The notes under the pieces are model-generated. The model ran no database searches. It had not been told where the DNA came from and worked only from the letters and a program-made list of their open reading frames with translations. Made by a program: the position numbers and the translations under genes. This document shows positions 37,187 through 46,464 of a DNA stretch of 64,000 bases, piece after piece (position 1 is the stretch's first letter; each line of letters starts with the position of its first letter). The DNA comes from an uncultured Acidimicrobiales bacterium (GTDB taxonomy: Bacteria > Actinomycetota > Acidimicrobiia > Acidimicrobiales > Bin134), in the NCBI GenBank assembly GCA_951813555.1, contig OX638344.1:3101076-3165075 (forward strand), written 5' to 3'.

Positions 37187-38596
37187 ATGAGAATCTTGCC
37201 GGATGTTTCCCCCACCGATGAGCAGCTCAAGATCATCGGAGACGTAAAACCGGGGTTACGGATCATCAGAGGTGCCGCTGGGAGCGGAAAGACGACCACA
37301 GCTTTGCTGTGCCTGAGCCAGTTGGTGGTCGCTCGGCTCAGTCGGCGGCAACGCCTTGGACACCAAGCACCGGTGCGGGTACTGGTGCTCACCTTCAACC
37401 GTACCCTTGAAGGCTATATCGCTGAACTTGCCCGTCGCTCCACACCGAGCAGCGACGCGCTTGACCTCACAATCAGTACCTTCGCCCGTTGGGCAAGAAC
37501 CATGGTGGGCGATGTGAACATCGCAGGCCGCGACCAAGAATCGGCGATGCTTCGCCCACTCCTGCAATCCTTCGTCACCTCCCAACAGCATGACTTCTTC
37601 TCCGACGAAGTCGCATACGTCCTTGGCCGCTTCACACCCCAGAACCGCTCCGAATACCTCACCGTAGTGCGGCAGGGTCGAGGAGTCGCTCCTCGAGTCA
37701 ACCGTCCTGTCAGAGAGAAACTGCTTCAAGACGTGCTCCCGGCTTACGAGGAAACCAAGGCCAAGCGTGGCCTCATCGACTGGAGCGACCTCGCCGTCTT
37801 GGCAGCAGACGCCCAGCCAGACCTCCGTTATGACGTGGTGATCGTCGACGAAACGCAGGACTTCTCCGCCAACCAGGTGCGAGCAATTACTCGCCACCTC
37901 CAAGACTCCCATAACGCCACCTTCATCATTGACGCCATCCAGCGCATCTACCCCCAGTACTTCACATGGCGCGAAGTAGGCATCACTGCTCGCCCTGAGA
38001 TCATCCACACCCTCAAGGAGAACTACCGCAACACCCAAGCCATCGCCGCCTTTGCCCTTCCCCTTGTAGATGGGCTCCCAGTAGAAGATGACGGCACGTT
38101 GCCGGATTTCACCGCGTGCAACCGCTCGGGTATCAAACCTCTGATCGTCGCAGGCAAGTACAGCGCCCAACTTCAGACAATGCTGGATCGGCTCGCGAAC
38201 ATCACCGACTTCCACACGGAGTCCATCGCTTTGCTCCAACCTCGTGGCGGTGGTTGGTTCAAGGAAGCCCGCAACATCCTTCGTGCTCGTGGAATCCCTT
38301 ACTGCGAATTGGCCCGCGAGAACGAGTGGCCTTCGGGCTCCGAAGTCGTCGCTCTCTGCACTATCCATTCAGCCAAGGGCCTCGAGTTCGACCACGTGCT
38401 GCTTCCTGGCCTCAGCCAGCAAGTCACGCCGCACGGCCCCCAAGATGGCGATGCTGACCTCGAGCGGTTGCGTCGTATGTTGGCAATGGCCATCGGACGC
38501 GCCCGCAAGTCGGTCATGATCGGCTACAAGCCGGGTGAGGAGTCCTCCCTGGTCGGATTGCTCGATCCTTCCACATATGAACTGGTCGAGGTGTAA
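37187..38596 (+). CDS. UvrD/Rep-like superfamily 1 helicase, first gene of the DarT-ARH operon
   Basis: A compact 469-residue SF1A helicase or ATPase. Walker A is GAAGSGKTT (29-37), motif II is VIVDETQD (DETQ at 221-224), motif IV-type ENYRNT follows near 278, motif V TIHSAKGLEFD lies near 392-402, and motif VI is MAIGRAR. It is about 200 residues shorter than UvrD and lacks long 1B/2B insertions. AGGAG at 37176-37180, six bases before ATG 37187, is a strong start signal. The ADP-ribosyltransferase gene follows after 5 bases. A role in sensing or unwinding DNA for that toxin is inferred. Confidence 0.87.
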   Translation: MRILPDVSPTDEQLKIIGDVKPGLRIIRGAAGSGKTTTALLCLSQLVVARLSRRQRLGHQAPVRVLVLTFNRTLEGYIAELARRSTPSSDALDLTISTFARWARTMVGDVNIAGRDQESAMLRPLLQSFVTSQQHDFFSDEVAYVLGRFTPQNRSEYLTVVRQGRGVAPRVNRPVREKLLQDVLPAYEETKAKRGLIDWSDLAVLAADAQPDLRYDVVIVDETQDFSANQVRAITRHLQDSHNATFIIDAIQRIYPQYFTWREVGITARPEIIHTLKENYRNTQAIAAFALPLVDGLPVEDDGTLPDFTACNRSGIKPLIVAGKYSAQLQTMLDRLANITDFHTESIALLQPRGGGWFKEARNILRARGIPYCELARENEWPSGSEVVALCTIHSAKGLEFDHVLLPGLSQQVTPHGPQDGDADLERLRRMLAMAIGRARKSVMIGYKPGEESSLVGLLDPSTYELVEV

Positions 38597-38601
38597 GCAC
38601 C

Positions 38602-39300
38602 ATGGACTGGGCACCAGAAGCCATCCCTCAGACTGAGGCACAAGTGCGACGTGTGCCGCGTTGCCCCCAGGTCGTCGAAGCCGCCATCGAGCGCGGCATT
38701 ACCAGCATCGTTCATTTCACCCGAGCCCGTCCCGGACTGGTTGGAATATTGGCCCGCTCAGCCGTCATGGCCCGGCGCGACCTCCCAGAAGATGTCCGGC
38801 TCAGGCATGTGTATGAGGAAAACGCAGTTGACAGAAGCCGAGATCAGCCTTGGCATGGCTACGTCAATCTGTCAGTGACGACGATCAACGAGAGGTTCTT
38901 TCAGTTCTCTCAAAGCGAACATCCACACGAAGAGTGGGTGATCCTTGAGTTCGGCCCAGAAATCTTGGGAGACCCTGGCGTGGTTTTCTGCACAACTAAC
39001 AATGCCTACCCAGTCGTACATCGCAGCGCGGAGCTTCGGGGTTTCAATCAAATGTTCGCCCCAGTCGTCCCATGGGGCTACCAGGGAAGCGTCTCCACTC
39101 GCAGGGCACAACAGCGGAACCAAACCACGGACCCCCAGGCAGAGATTCTCTACCCATTCGCACTCTCCCTTGACCACCTTCATACGATTACCGTGAGTGA
39201 CGGTGCCACCCATGACATAGTGGCTGGCACTCTGTTCAACCTCCGCAGCGAACTCCCCCACGACCCCCGTATCATTCCAAGACCGGAGGCATTCCGATGA
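38602..39300 (+). CDS. DarT-like DNA ADP-ribosyltransferase
   Basis: A 232-residue protein matching the DarT (DUF4433) fold, which attaches ADP-ribose to bases of single-stranded DNA. Visible marks are HFT (38-40), the strand-loop YVNLSVTTINERFF, EWVILEFGPEIL followed by VVFCTTNNAYP (a DarT1-like FCxTN block), and a late DPQAEIL whose Glu181 fits the catalytic Glu. Such enzymes are toxic and act in phage defence. It starts 5 bases after the helicase stop, and its stop overlaps the ATG of an ADP-ribosylglycohydrolase gene, the expected reversal enzyme. I did not see a macro-domain DarG. Confidence 0.78.
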   Translation: MDWAPEAIPQTEAQVRRVPRCPQVVEAAIERGITSIVHFTRARPGLVGILARSAVMARRDLPEDVRLRHVYEENAVDRSRDQPWHGYVNLSVTTINERFFQFSQSEHPHEEWVILEFGPEILGDPGVVFCTTNNAYPVVHRSAELRGFNQMFAPVVPWGYQGSVSTRRAQQRNQTTDPQAEILYPFALSLDHLHTITVSDGATHDIVAGTLFNLRSELPHDPRIIPRPEAFR

Positions 39301-40952
39301 CAATGACGAGCGAACCTTCCCAAGCACAGGCGGAACTCTTCTACCCCTCCAACAGTTCCGGTGACGACCGGGCTGTTCGGACTCGGAACTCCATGCTTTG
39401 GGCGGCCTATGGCGATGCGCTGGGATTTATCAGCGAGCTGACAGACGAGAAAGGCCTCAAGCGCAGAACTCAGGGGGCTCCGCTCGACCGGCTGATGAGT
39501 TGGACACGACGGGTCGGAGGGCGGGGAGGGGTGAACGTGGAACTGCCCGCTGGATGCTGGTCTGACGACACCCAGCTTCGAATGGCGGTGAGCCGATCGA
39601 TTGGCAACCATGGCTTCGACGTGGAGACTCTTGCTCGCATCGAGCTCCCCGTTTGGCCGTCTTACGGCCTCGGAGGCGGGCGGGCCTCCAAAGCCGCGGC
39701 CAAGAACCTCTCCGCGTCCGGTGCCCTGTGGTACGCCAACACCTTCCCTGACTGGTGCGATGCCGGCGGTAACGGCGCCGCCATGCGGATCCAGCCTCAT
39801 GTGTTGGCATCTCCCGACCTTGACGGCGGCTATCTCCTCGATGTGATTACCGACAGCATCTGCACCCACGGACACCCCCGGGCCATCGTGGGAGCCTGTT
39901 TCCACGCATCAATCCTGGCCCGTTGCATCAGGACCGGCACCGCGCCCAACCTAGACGAGTGCGCGGAAACCGCCTCCAACCTGGGCAATGCCCTCTCGCT
40001 CATCCAGAACCATCAGAACATCAGCACTGTATGGACCGGCCTCTGGGAACGAGAAACCGGCAAACAGTTCCAAAAAGTATGGCAAGACACCGTTGTCGAA
40101 CTTTGCGACGCCATCCATCAAGCCGCAACCGCCGTCGACGGCACATCGTCGCTCGCCGAAGCCTACAGAGCGGTCTCCGACCGCCTCGAACTCACCGACA
40201 AACGCCAACAAGGCAGCGGAATCCTCACCACAGCAGCCGCCGCAGCCCTCGCCGCGCTAGCTCCCGGCCCCTATGAGGGGATCTCGGCCGCCGCGAACGC
40301 CATCGGTAGCGACACTGACACGATCGCCTCCATGGCCGGCGCACTGCTTGGCGCCTGTGATGCCGCCCCACAGCCCCCAGAAGAACCCCTCGACAGCCCC
40401 TATCTGTTGAGTGAGGCCGACCGACTCGCCGCCATCTCCCAGACCCACCAAGTAGACAACCACCAATACCCCGACACCCTCACGTGGGCTGCGCCACAGA
40501 CCCAGGCCGACGCCTTGGTAACAGACGGCGAACAACTCGCCATAGAAGGCCTCGGGCCAGTGAAGGAACTGGACACAGAACTGGCATGGTCGCCCCGCAA
40601 GGATTTTGCCTGGCAGTGGGTCCAAACCGATTTTGGCCAAACGCTCCTCATCAAACGCCGCCCCGAAATCCGTTCTCGCAAAGCAGGTAACACTCTGGTA
40701 CCTCCACCCGCACCTCACTCGCCTTCTCAGCACCGACAACCAGCCAAGACCGACAAACAGAGTCCCTGTGCTTACGATGAGATACCAGCAGTCCAGAGTT
40801 TCAACATCGATGGCGTTGTCAAATATGCCAAGAAGAACATCGATGACAATAAAGCACTTGGGCTTAGCCTTCGACAAACAGCTCGAACCGGCACTATCGA
40901 AGACATGATCGCATTGACAATCGCCCTCCGCGAGGAATTGCGTAATTCGTAA
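39297..40952 (+). CDS. ADP-ribosylglycohydrolase (ARH/DraG family), probable antitoxin
   Basis: A 551-residue protein. Residues ~30-355 are an all-helical ADP-ribosylglycohydrolase: AAYGDALGF, WSDDTQLRMAV (di-metal Asp90/Asp91), GNGAAMRI, CTHGHPRAI and IGSDTDTIASMAGALLGA (Asp339/Asp341). Residues ~360-551 are an extra C-terminal region with no family I recognise. ARH enzymes remove ADP-ribose from proteins or nucleic acids using two Mg ions. Its 4-base overlap with the DarT-like gene strongly suggests it undoes that modification. It ends 2 bases before the stop of the convergent operon. Confidence 0.87.
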   Translation: MTMTSEPSQAQAELFYPSNSSGDDRAVRTRNSMLWAAYGDALGFISELTDEKGLKRRTQGAPLDRLMSWTRRVGGRGGVNVELPAGCWSDDTQLRMAVSRSIGNHGFDVETLARIELPVWPSYGLGGGRASKAAAKNLSASGALWYANTFPDWCDAGGNGAAMRIQPHVLASPDLDGGYLLDVITDSICTHGHPRAIVGACFHASILARCIRTGTAPNLDECAETASNLGNALSLIQNHQNISTVWTGLWERETGKQFQKVWQDTVVELCDAIHQAATAVDGTSSLAEAYRAVSDRLELTDKRQQGSGILTTAAAAALAALAPGPYEGISAAANAIGSDTDTIASMAGALLGACDAAPQPPEEPLDSPYLLSEADRLAAISQTHQVDNHQYPDTLTWAAPQTQADALVTDGEQLAIEGLGPVKELDTELAWSPRKDFAWQWVQTDFGQTLLIKRRPEIRSRKAGNTLVPPPAPHSPSQHRQPAKTDKQSPCAYDEIPAVQSFNIDGVVKYAKKNIDDNKALGLSLRQTARTGTIEDMIALTIALREELRNS

Positions 40953-40954
40953 AA

Positions 40955-42946
40955 CTAAATGTAGAACTCAGCTATAGGAGCAACGTCTTCGGACCCATAA
41001 CTCATGATGACATCGAGGTTGGGGGCATCAACATTAGCTTCGCCCGAATTTACTCTAGCCCTGAATCGAATGCCACCCCTAATGTTACGCGAGAGATCCT
41101 CAAACCCAAGTCTAGAAGCTAGATATTTCCAAGCCTTTAGTTCATCAGCCACTTCCCGAAATGGGCGTTCCGTATCCGCCAATGCAGCCAAAGCGCTTAC
41201 GGCAATGCACTTCACAATTTGGGAGCTCTCATATACCCGTTCGTCATTTACTGTCACCCGGTTCATAAGATCCAGTACTGCGATCACCCTACCATAATCT
41301 TCTTCTGCGCCGTATCCACGTAGATGATCGTTCATTGATACAATAATTGATGCATTGTCTCCTGTGTCGCTCCTGTAGAGTTCCACTTGCACTTCGTTCA
41401 AAACGTCCTTGTATGGGTCTACAACGTAAACCAGATTAGCGAATCGCTGTGGCTGATCAACAGTGGCCGAAACAAAAGCCGTTTCATTGTCACGAGTAAT
41501 GGAAATGTCATTCCATCCAATACCAGTGAGGAAGGTTTTTGCAACAATATCACCACGCGGCAATAGAACTACATCTACGTCAATTTTCTCTGCTACAGCA
41601 TAGAGTGCTAGCTCCATGGCGCTAGCAGCTTCAATCATCACCAGGGACTCATCATGCAATTCGAGAACGTCAACTGCGATTTCTGGCTCCTTGTCTCTCT
41701 TACGTCTATTTGGCGACAGAGAGACTTCGTGTTGACCGACAATAGAATAGTCTCGGTGTGCAAAAGCGTTTCTTATATTTGAGCTCCCCAAACTCTCGGC
41801 CACTATCCATTTCTTGTTGCTAGCAATATTGTACAATTCTGAAACATCGCATCCTTGCGTGTCGTCGAAAGACTTTTTTGTATGAATAGCGCACAAGATG
41901 CCCAGATGTAGCTTTAATCCTTGCTCTACAATTAAGTGACCAGTTTCCAAGATGTCTGAGACCTCTTCGCGAAGGGAGTCAGGGTCCCCTCCAAACGAAC
42001 TCCGTCTTGCATGGGATAAGTAGTCGTACGCTGCATCCGAAATGCGTTCGGTGAAATGCGATGATTGCAACATCTCCTTGAGAGTTGTCAGATCATGTGT
42101 TAGAAGGGCAATGTGAGCATTGACAATGTTCCAAAAGTTCTGCTCGTCACCATACAAAGATATGGACAACTCGTTTACCGCAGCGATCATTGATGTCGCC
42201 ACACCACAAGAATGTTTAGTTTTTTCTTCGAATTTCGATCTCCCGAGTTCAAGAATGTGTGATGGATCACCAAATCCAGCTTCCCGTAAGAGACATCCAG
42301 CAGGATCATCAGCGGAATATATTTCATATGCCAAGTCAAAGATATCCCCCGCTTTAGCTACGGTCTCTGTCGCTGAATCTATGCTTTCTTGGATTCTGCT
42401 CTGCATTTCTTGAGCTTCTACGAGGCTCTCGCACCGAAGAGCAGAAACAACGGCATCACACAACACCACAATCTCGTGAAGTGCAATTTTCGCCAGTCGT
42501 ACTACATTTATGTTCGGACGAAGTTCAACAACGGATTCGTGCCAAGCTTTTAGTGCTTCAACTGTAGCCAGAACGACAGACAGCGAATTTGGCCCATCGC
42601 TGTTACCGGCCACGATCTCATTTGCTGCTTCGAATACCTCGTCTATCACCTCTACGAGAAATCCTGAGCCGAGAAGAATGTCGAGATCTAGATCCTCTTT
42701 CCTGTATCTTGGTTCTGCATCTTGGATTGCTTCTGCTTGTGCAACAGCCCTTTGCCTTAGTTGCACATACTTGTCTACTTCAACTTCCTTGGGCTGCTTT
42801 CCACACTCGGGACATGGGAATCGAGCCTGCCTCATTGACTCACAACGAATGCACTGTATGGAGCAAAAGGTCAGTTCAACTCGAGGCAGCGCGATCGCTT
42901 CATCTGGCTCAGCACTCTCTTCGTCAATTCTTCTGGGTCTGTTCAT
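40955..42946 (-). CDS. 663-residue zinc-finger protein with HEPN-like RNxxxH motif
   Basis: I do not recognise a named family over the full length. Near the N-terminus is a zinc ribbon: Cys32, Cys35, Cys45 and Cys48 in CIRCESMRQARFPCPEC. The middle (~60-360) is mostly helical. SSNIRNAFAHRDYSI contains Arg392-Asn393-xxx-His397, which fits the Rx4-6H motif of HEPN ribonucleases, followed by the usual helical run DESLVMIEAASAME. The ATG overlaps the methyltransferase stop (ATGA), so it is the third gene of that operon and a possible effector. The base composition is clearly AT-richer than the two upstream genes, suggesting separate acquisition. Confidence 0.8.
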   Translation of the reverse strand: MNRPRRIDEESAEPDEAIALPRVELTFCSIQCIRCESMRQARFPCPECGKQPKEVEVDKYVQLRQRAVAQAEAIQDAEPRYRKEDLDLDILLGSGFLVEVIDEVFEAANEIVAGNSDGPNSLSVVLATVEALKAWHESVVELRPNINVVRLAKIALHEIVVLCDAVVSALRCESLVEAQEMQSRIQESIDSATETVAKAGDIFDLAYEIYSADDPAGCLLREAGFGDPSHILELGRSKFEEKTKHSCGVATSMIAAVNELSISLYGDEQNFWNIVNAHIALLTHDLTTLKEMLQSSHFTERISDAAYDYLSHARRSSFGGDPDSLREEVSDILETGHLIVEQGLKLHLGILCAIHTKKSFDDTQGCDVSELYNIASNKKWIVAESLGSSNIRNAFAHRDYSIVGQHEVSLSPNRRKRDKEPEIAVDVLELHDESLVMIEAASAMELALYAVAEKIDVDVVLLPRGDIVAKTFLTGIGWNDISITRDNETAFVSATVDQPQRFANLVYVVDPYKDVLNEVQVELYRSDTGDNASIIVSMNDHLRGYGAEEDYGRVIAVLDLMNRVTVNDERVYESSQIVKCIAVSALAALADTERPFREVADELKAWKYLASRLGFEDLSRNIRGGIRFRARVNSGEANVDAPNLDVIMSYGSEDVAPIAEFYI

Positions 42947-45900
42947 TTCCTGGGTGGTTTTCTTTGAATGGAAGTTGGGGTGGGGAGGTTGGTGGCGGGG
43001 ATAAGGGGGGAGGCGAGGATGTTGTCGAGGAGTTTGGCGGCGGTGGGGGTTAGTTGGATGGTGTGGTGGAGGATGGCGAGGAGACGGAGGAGTTCTTCGG
43101 TTTGGGTCCAGTGGGTGGGGCGGATGTCGTCGAGGGGGCTGGACTTCTTGCCTTTGCGGGTCTTCATCCGGTAGCCGAGCCAGGAGCGGAGGACTTTGAG
43201 GCCGGAGACTTCGAATTCCCACACTTCGGGGGCTACTGGGGCGAAGGTACCGGTGCCTACCGTAAGGGTTTGGGTTTCGGGGTCGTAGGTGAACTTCTCA
43301 GGCATTTCCTCTACGGGGGTGATCTCTTGGGTGAGGCTTCGGGGAGGTGAGGTTGGCCGAGTGGGGGCGAAGCGCTCGCCCCAGGTGTGGTGCCGCAGGA
43401 GGTCTCGGCCCAAATCCACTGCTTGCTGGAACAGGTCGGTGTTTGTGGTAAAGGGGAGGTGGACGGGGCCAGCCCCCTCGGCCAGCTCTGCAGCGAAGTG
43501 GGTGCCAAATGCGGGGGTGCCGCCGAGGGCGTAGACATAGGCCAGCAAATCCTCGGGGGTAACCTGAATGCCGAGTTGTTGGCTCAGGAAGTCGAGCAGG
43601 CCGTCGGTGATGTTGGGTGCCTGGCCGCTGCTGTCGCAGTAGAGGGGCATGGCGTTCTTGGCGCCATAGGAGCCGCGGAAATGATCCAGGTCGGGAACAT
43701 AGGGGGTGGCTGTGAGCACGGGACCGTGCCCGAGCTTGGTGGAAGTGAGGGTGGTGAGAAAGATCTGCCGGGAGCCGCGAGCCTGCCATAACTCTGGCCT
43801 TGCACGATCTGCAAGACGGTGGTCAGCAATGATCCACTGCCGGTCGAAGCTCCGGTACCCGTATTGTTCGATTCCTTCGGGGTCGTCATCACGGTCAAGA
43901 GAATCAAGGGAATCGAGCAAACGCGTTGATTCGCTCCCAGGCAGCAGTGGCTTCGGTGTGCTTTCTGGACTTCGGAACCCCGTGTCCTTGAGCAGCTTTC
44001 CTCTATCTCGAGGAACAGCAGTTACTAGCTTTTGCCAGCGACGTTGAAGAACCGCCTTGGTCTCTGCGATTGGCCATGTCCGCTTGAGCTGGCATCCCGA
44101 GTGAGTCCAAGGAAACAGGTCAGTGATCTGGGGCCAGTCGTAGTATTCGGCATCGCTGCGAGGGGTGAAATCCTCTAGACCCGCGCCGAATATCTCGTCG
44201 GTGACGCCCTCCAGAGACAATTTGGCCAGCGCGGTGAGCTTGTCGGCTCGGGAGCCATTGACCCGGTGGTAGCGAACAGCGCACTCGCCGGAGCGCTCTG
44301 AGCCTGTGCGGATGCCAATGGCGATGCTTACGGGGGTTTGAATGTCGAAGACGTTCTCCTCCTTCTGCGCGCCGCGGCCTTCGCCGCCGAGGTCGATGAT
44401 CCATAGCTCGTCGAATGCTTGACGGAGCAGGTGGCGGACGCCTCCCATGGAAACACCGTCGAGATAGGACGAGGCGGTGATGAAGGCAACCACGCCGGGG
44501 CCGCGGGGCTGCTCAGTAGCCTGCCAGGCGGCCCAGACCCAAAAGTAGACGTAGTCGTTGTAGACGTTCTTCAGGTGAACGCCCAGCCCGGCGGACCTCA
44601 TGGGCTCGGTGACGACGTTGAGCAACGGGACGGGCTTGTTCGAACCGGACCTTCCCGACCCGGTGGCCACTCGCCGTTGGGCGGTTTCGGCATCGAACAG
44701 CGGAGAGATGCCGGGTACCCCGTAGCGGACCACACCCCCCTTGCGCTTGCCGGTGCTGCCGATCTCCCGTTCCTCCCGATCATAGGGAGGATTGCCGATC
44801 ACTACCGTGAAGCGCTCGGAGTCTTTGAGTTCGGCGGCGCGCTCTCCTTCTTCGGCTACGGGGTTGCTCATGGTTTGGAGCTGGCCTTGGCGGGGAGTGT
44901 GGTCGAGAGTGTCGGTGAGCAGAACTTTGGGGTCGCCGTCGTCTACGCCTTCGCTGTGCAATTCCAGGGCGACCTTGAGGTGGGCGATGGCGTAGGGGCC
45001 GAGCATCAGCTCGAAGGCGTGCATCTGGGGTAGGACGTGGTCGCGCAGGTGTTGGGGCCAGTCGTCGGGGGCACCGGCTGATGCCAGGAACGACCGTTTG
45101 GCTTGGCGAAGCCAGGCCACGAGGAACGTGCCTGTTCCGGTGGCCGGGTCGACCATCGAGACGAACGGGCGCTCGGGGTCTACGCCGTCGGGTACGTCGA
45201 AGCCATTGCGGCTGGCGGTCTCGCGCCATGAGGACGGGTCGGCAATGCCCATAGGCAGACCAAATCGCGTTCGCAGAACCTCGTCGGCAGCCCGCACGAT
45301 GAAGTCCACCACTGGTTGGGGGGTGTAAAACGCCCCTGCGTCAGCCCGCATCTTGGCGTCGTACTTCTTGAGGAACTCTTCGTAGAAGTGGATGACGGGG
45401 TCGCCGCCCTTGGCGGTCGCACCGAACTGGTCGAGGATCGACTCCACGTTGGTGTCCCGTAGGTCGGCCACCAGCTGGTTGATGCCGCTCCCGGTCAAGT
45501 CGAGGGCGGCGGCCTCGTCGTGTACCTGCTCGAAGAAGGCGGCCAAGAAAGGGTTCGCCAGTGGCACCGCCGAGAAGATCGGAGACGACCCGAATCCCTC
45601 GGGGTCGGTGATCCGGCTGGTGAGCGTGCCGTACACCAGGGTTTGGGCGCACATGTCGGCGAACTTGGGGCCGTCCACATCGGACACAAGCTGGGCCTGC
45701 ACTTCATTCATCAAGGTGGTGAACGGTCCGACCTGCTTGTGGGTTCGTTCGTGAGCTTGCTCGCGGGCCAGCACGGCCTCGATCTGGTCCCGGAGATCTG
45801 AAGCCGTGCGGGCCATGCGGTCGGCCAGCCGGGCGGCGTCGCCGATGGCCTGGCCGGGTATCAACTTGAAGGCACCCCGCCAGTCGTGGCGCCACTGGTC

Positions 45901-46464
45901 GGCATCATTTGTCTCAGTCGGCCACACGAGAGATGGCATTAGCTCCTCGGCCAACCGGGTCAAGTGCGGGTGGGGCGACTGGGCCGGCCGCCAAGCCAGA
46001 GACCGGACTTTGGGGAGGCGGTCGCCGTCGTCGAAGAAGGCCACGAAGTGCATCTCGACCGCGGGGTCGCTGCCGGTGAACACGATGAAGAGCAAATCGT
46101 CTAGCGCCCATGACGGGCGGGTGCCGTTGCCCACGCGGCGCTGGCGGGTGACCAGCGCCTGGAGCAGCCGCCGAAGCTGAGTGATGGGCAGGCGCGGCCC
46201 GTCGAACTGCACCAGGAACACACCCCAGGGCTGGTCGGCGGTGAGCGGGCGCATCTGCTGGAGTCTCACGACGTCGCGGAGCTTGTCGGCGGGGACGCCC
46301 AGCTCGGCGGGATCCCAGTCGTAAGTGAGGTCGTCGAGGCTCTCGTCCTCCAAGTCGGCCCCCTCTAGGGGCCAGCCCAGCTCGTCGCGCAAATACACCG
46401 ACACTTGGGCGAATGTGCGGATGTCACGCAGAGCATCGATTCGACGCTGGAGCTCTGTGGACAT
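42943..46464 (-). CDS. Large N6-adenine-type DNA methyltransferase (type I/IIG/ISP-like)
   Basis: A protein of about 1173 residues. An N-terminal ~370-residue region is followed by the HsdM-like entry motif GAFYTP (377-382), SAM motif I MVDPATGTGTF (around 439) and the catalytic NPPY in IGNPPYD (558-561). A long C-terminal region resembles target-recognition and specificity parts of type ISP/IIG or BREX PglX-like enzymes. No nuclease motif is evident in it. The ATG at 46464 shares one base with the stop of the PLD-helicase gene (TGATG), and its own stop overlaps the next ATG. It probably marks self DNA. Confidence 0.85.
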   Translation of the reverse strand: MSTELQRRIDALRDIRTFAQVSVYLRDELGWPLEGADLEDESLDDLTYDWDPAELGVPADKLRDVVRLQQMRPLTADQPWGVFLVQFDGPRLPITQLRRLLQALVTRQRRVGNGTRPSWALDDLLFIVFTGSDPAVEMHFVAFFDDGDRLPKVRSLAWRPAQSPHPHLTRLAEELMPSLVWPTETNDADQWRHDWRGAFKLIPGQAIGDAARLADRMARTASDLRDQIEAVLAREQAHERTHKQVGPFTTLMNEVQAQLVSDVDGPKFADMCAQTLVYGTLTSRITDPEGFGSSPIFSAVPLANPFLAAFFEQVHDEAAALDLTGSGINQLVADLRDTNVESILDQFGATAKGGDPVIHFYEEFLKKYDAKMRADAGAFYTPQPVVDFIVRAADEVLRTRFGLPMGIADPSSWRETASRNGFDVPDGVDPERPFVSMVDPATGTGTFLVAWLRQAKRSFLASAGAPDDWPQHLRDHVLPQMHAFELMLGPYAIAHLKVALELHSEGVDDGDPKVLLTDTLDHTPRQGQLQTMSNPVAEEGERAAELKDSERFTVVIGNPPYDREEREIGSTGKRKGGVVRYGVPGISPLFDAETAQRRVATGSGRSGSNKPVPLLNVVTEPMRSAGLGVHLKNVYNDYVYFWVWAAWQATEQPRGPGVVAFITASSYLDGVSMGGVRHLLRQAFDELWIIDLGGEGRGAQKEENVFDIQTPVSIAIGIRTGSERSGECAVRYHRVNGSRADKLTALAKLSLEGVTDEIFGAGLEDFTPRSDAEYYDWPQITDLFPWTHSGCQLKRTWPIAETKAVLQRRWQKLVTAVPRDRGKLLKDTGFRSPESTPKPLLPGSESTRLLDSLDSLDRDDDPEGIEQYGYRSFDRQWIIADHRLADRARPELWQARGSRQIFLTTLTSTKLGHGPVLTATPYVPDLDHFRGSYGAKNAMPLYCDSSGQAPNITDGLLDFLSQQLGIQVTPEDLLAYVYALGGTPAFGTHFAAELAEGAGPVHLPFTTNTDLFQQAVDLGRDLLRHHTWGERFAPTRPTSPPRSLTQEITPVEEMPEKFTYDPETQTLTVGTGTFAPVAPEVWEFEVSGLKVLRSWLGYRMKTRKGKKSSPLDDIRPTHWTQTEELLRLLAILHHTIQLTPTAAKLLDNILASPLIPATNLPTPTSIQRKPPRK

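Noticed and set aside
42947..43222. 92-codon N-terminal extension of the 663-residue zinc-finger protein
   Set aside because: It lies antisense-free only within the methyltransferase 3' end in another frame, is almost all Pro, His and Arg, and the ATG at 42946 with its ATGA overlap is a far better start.
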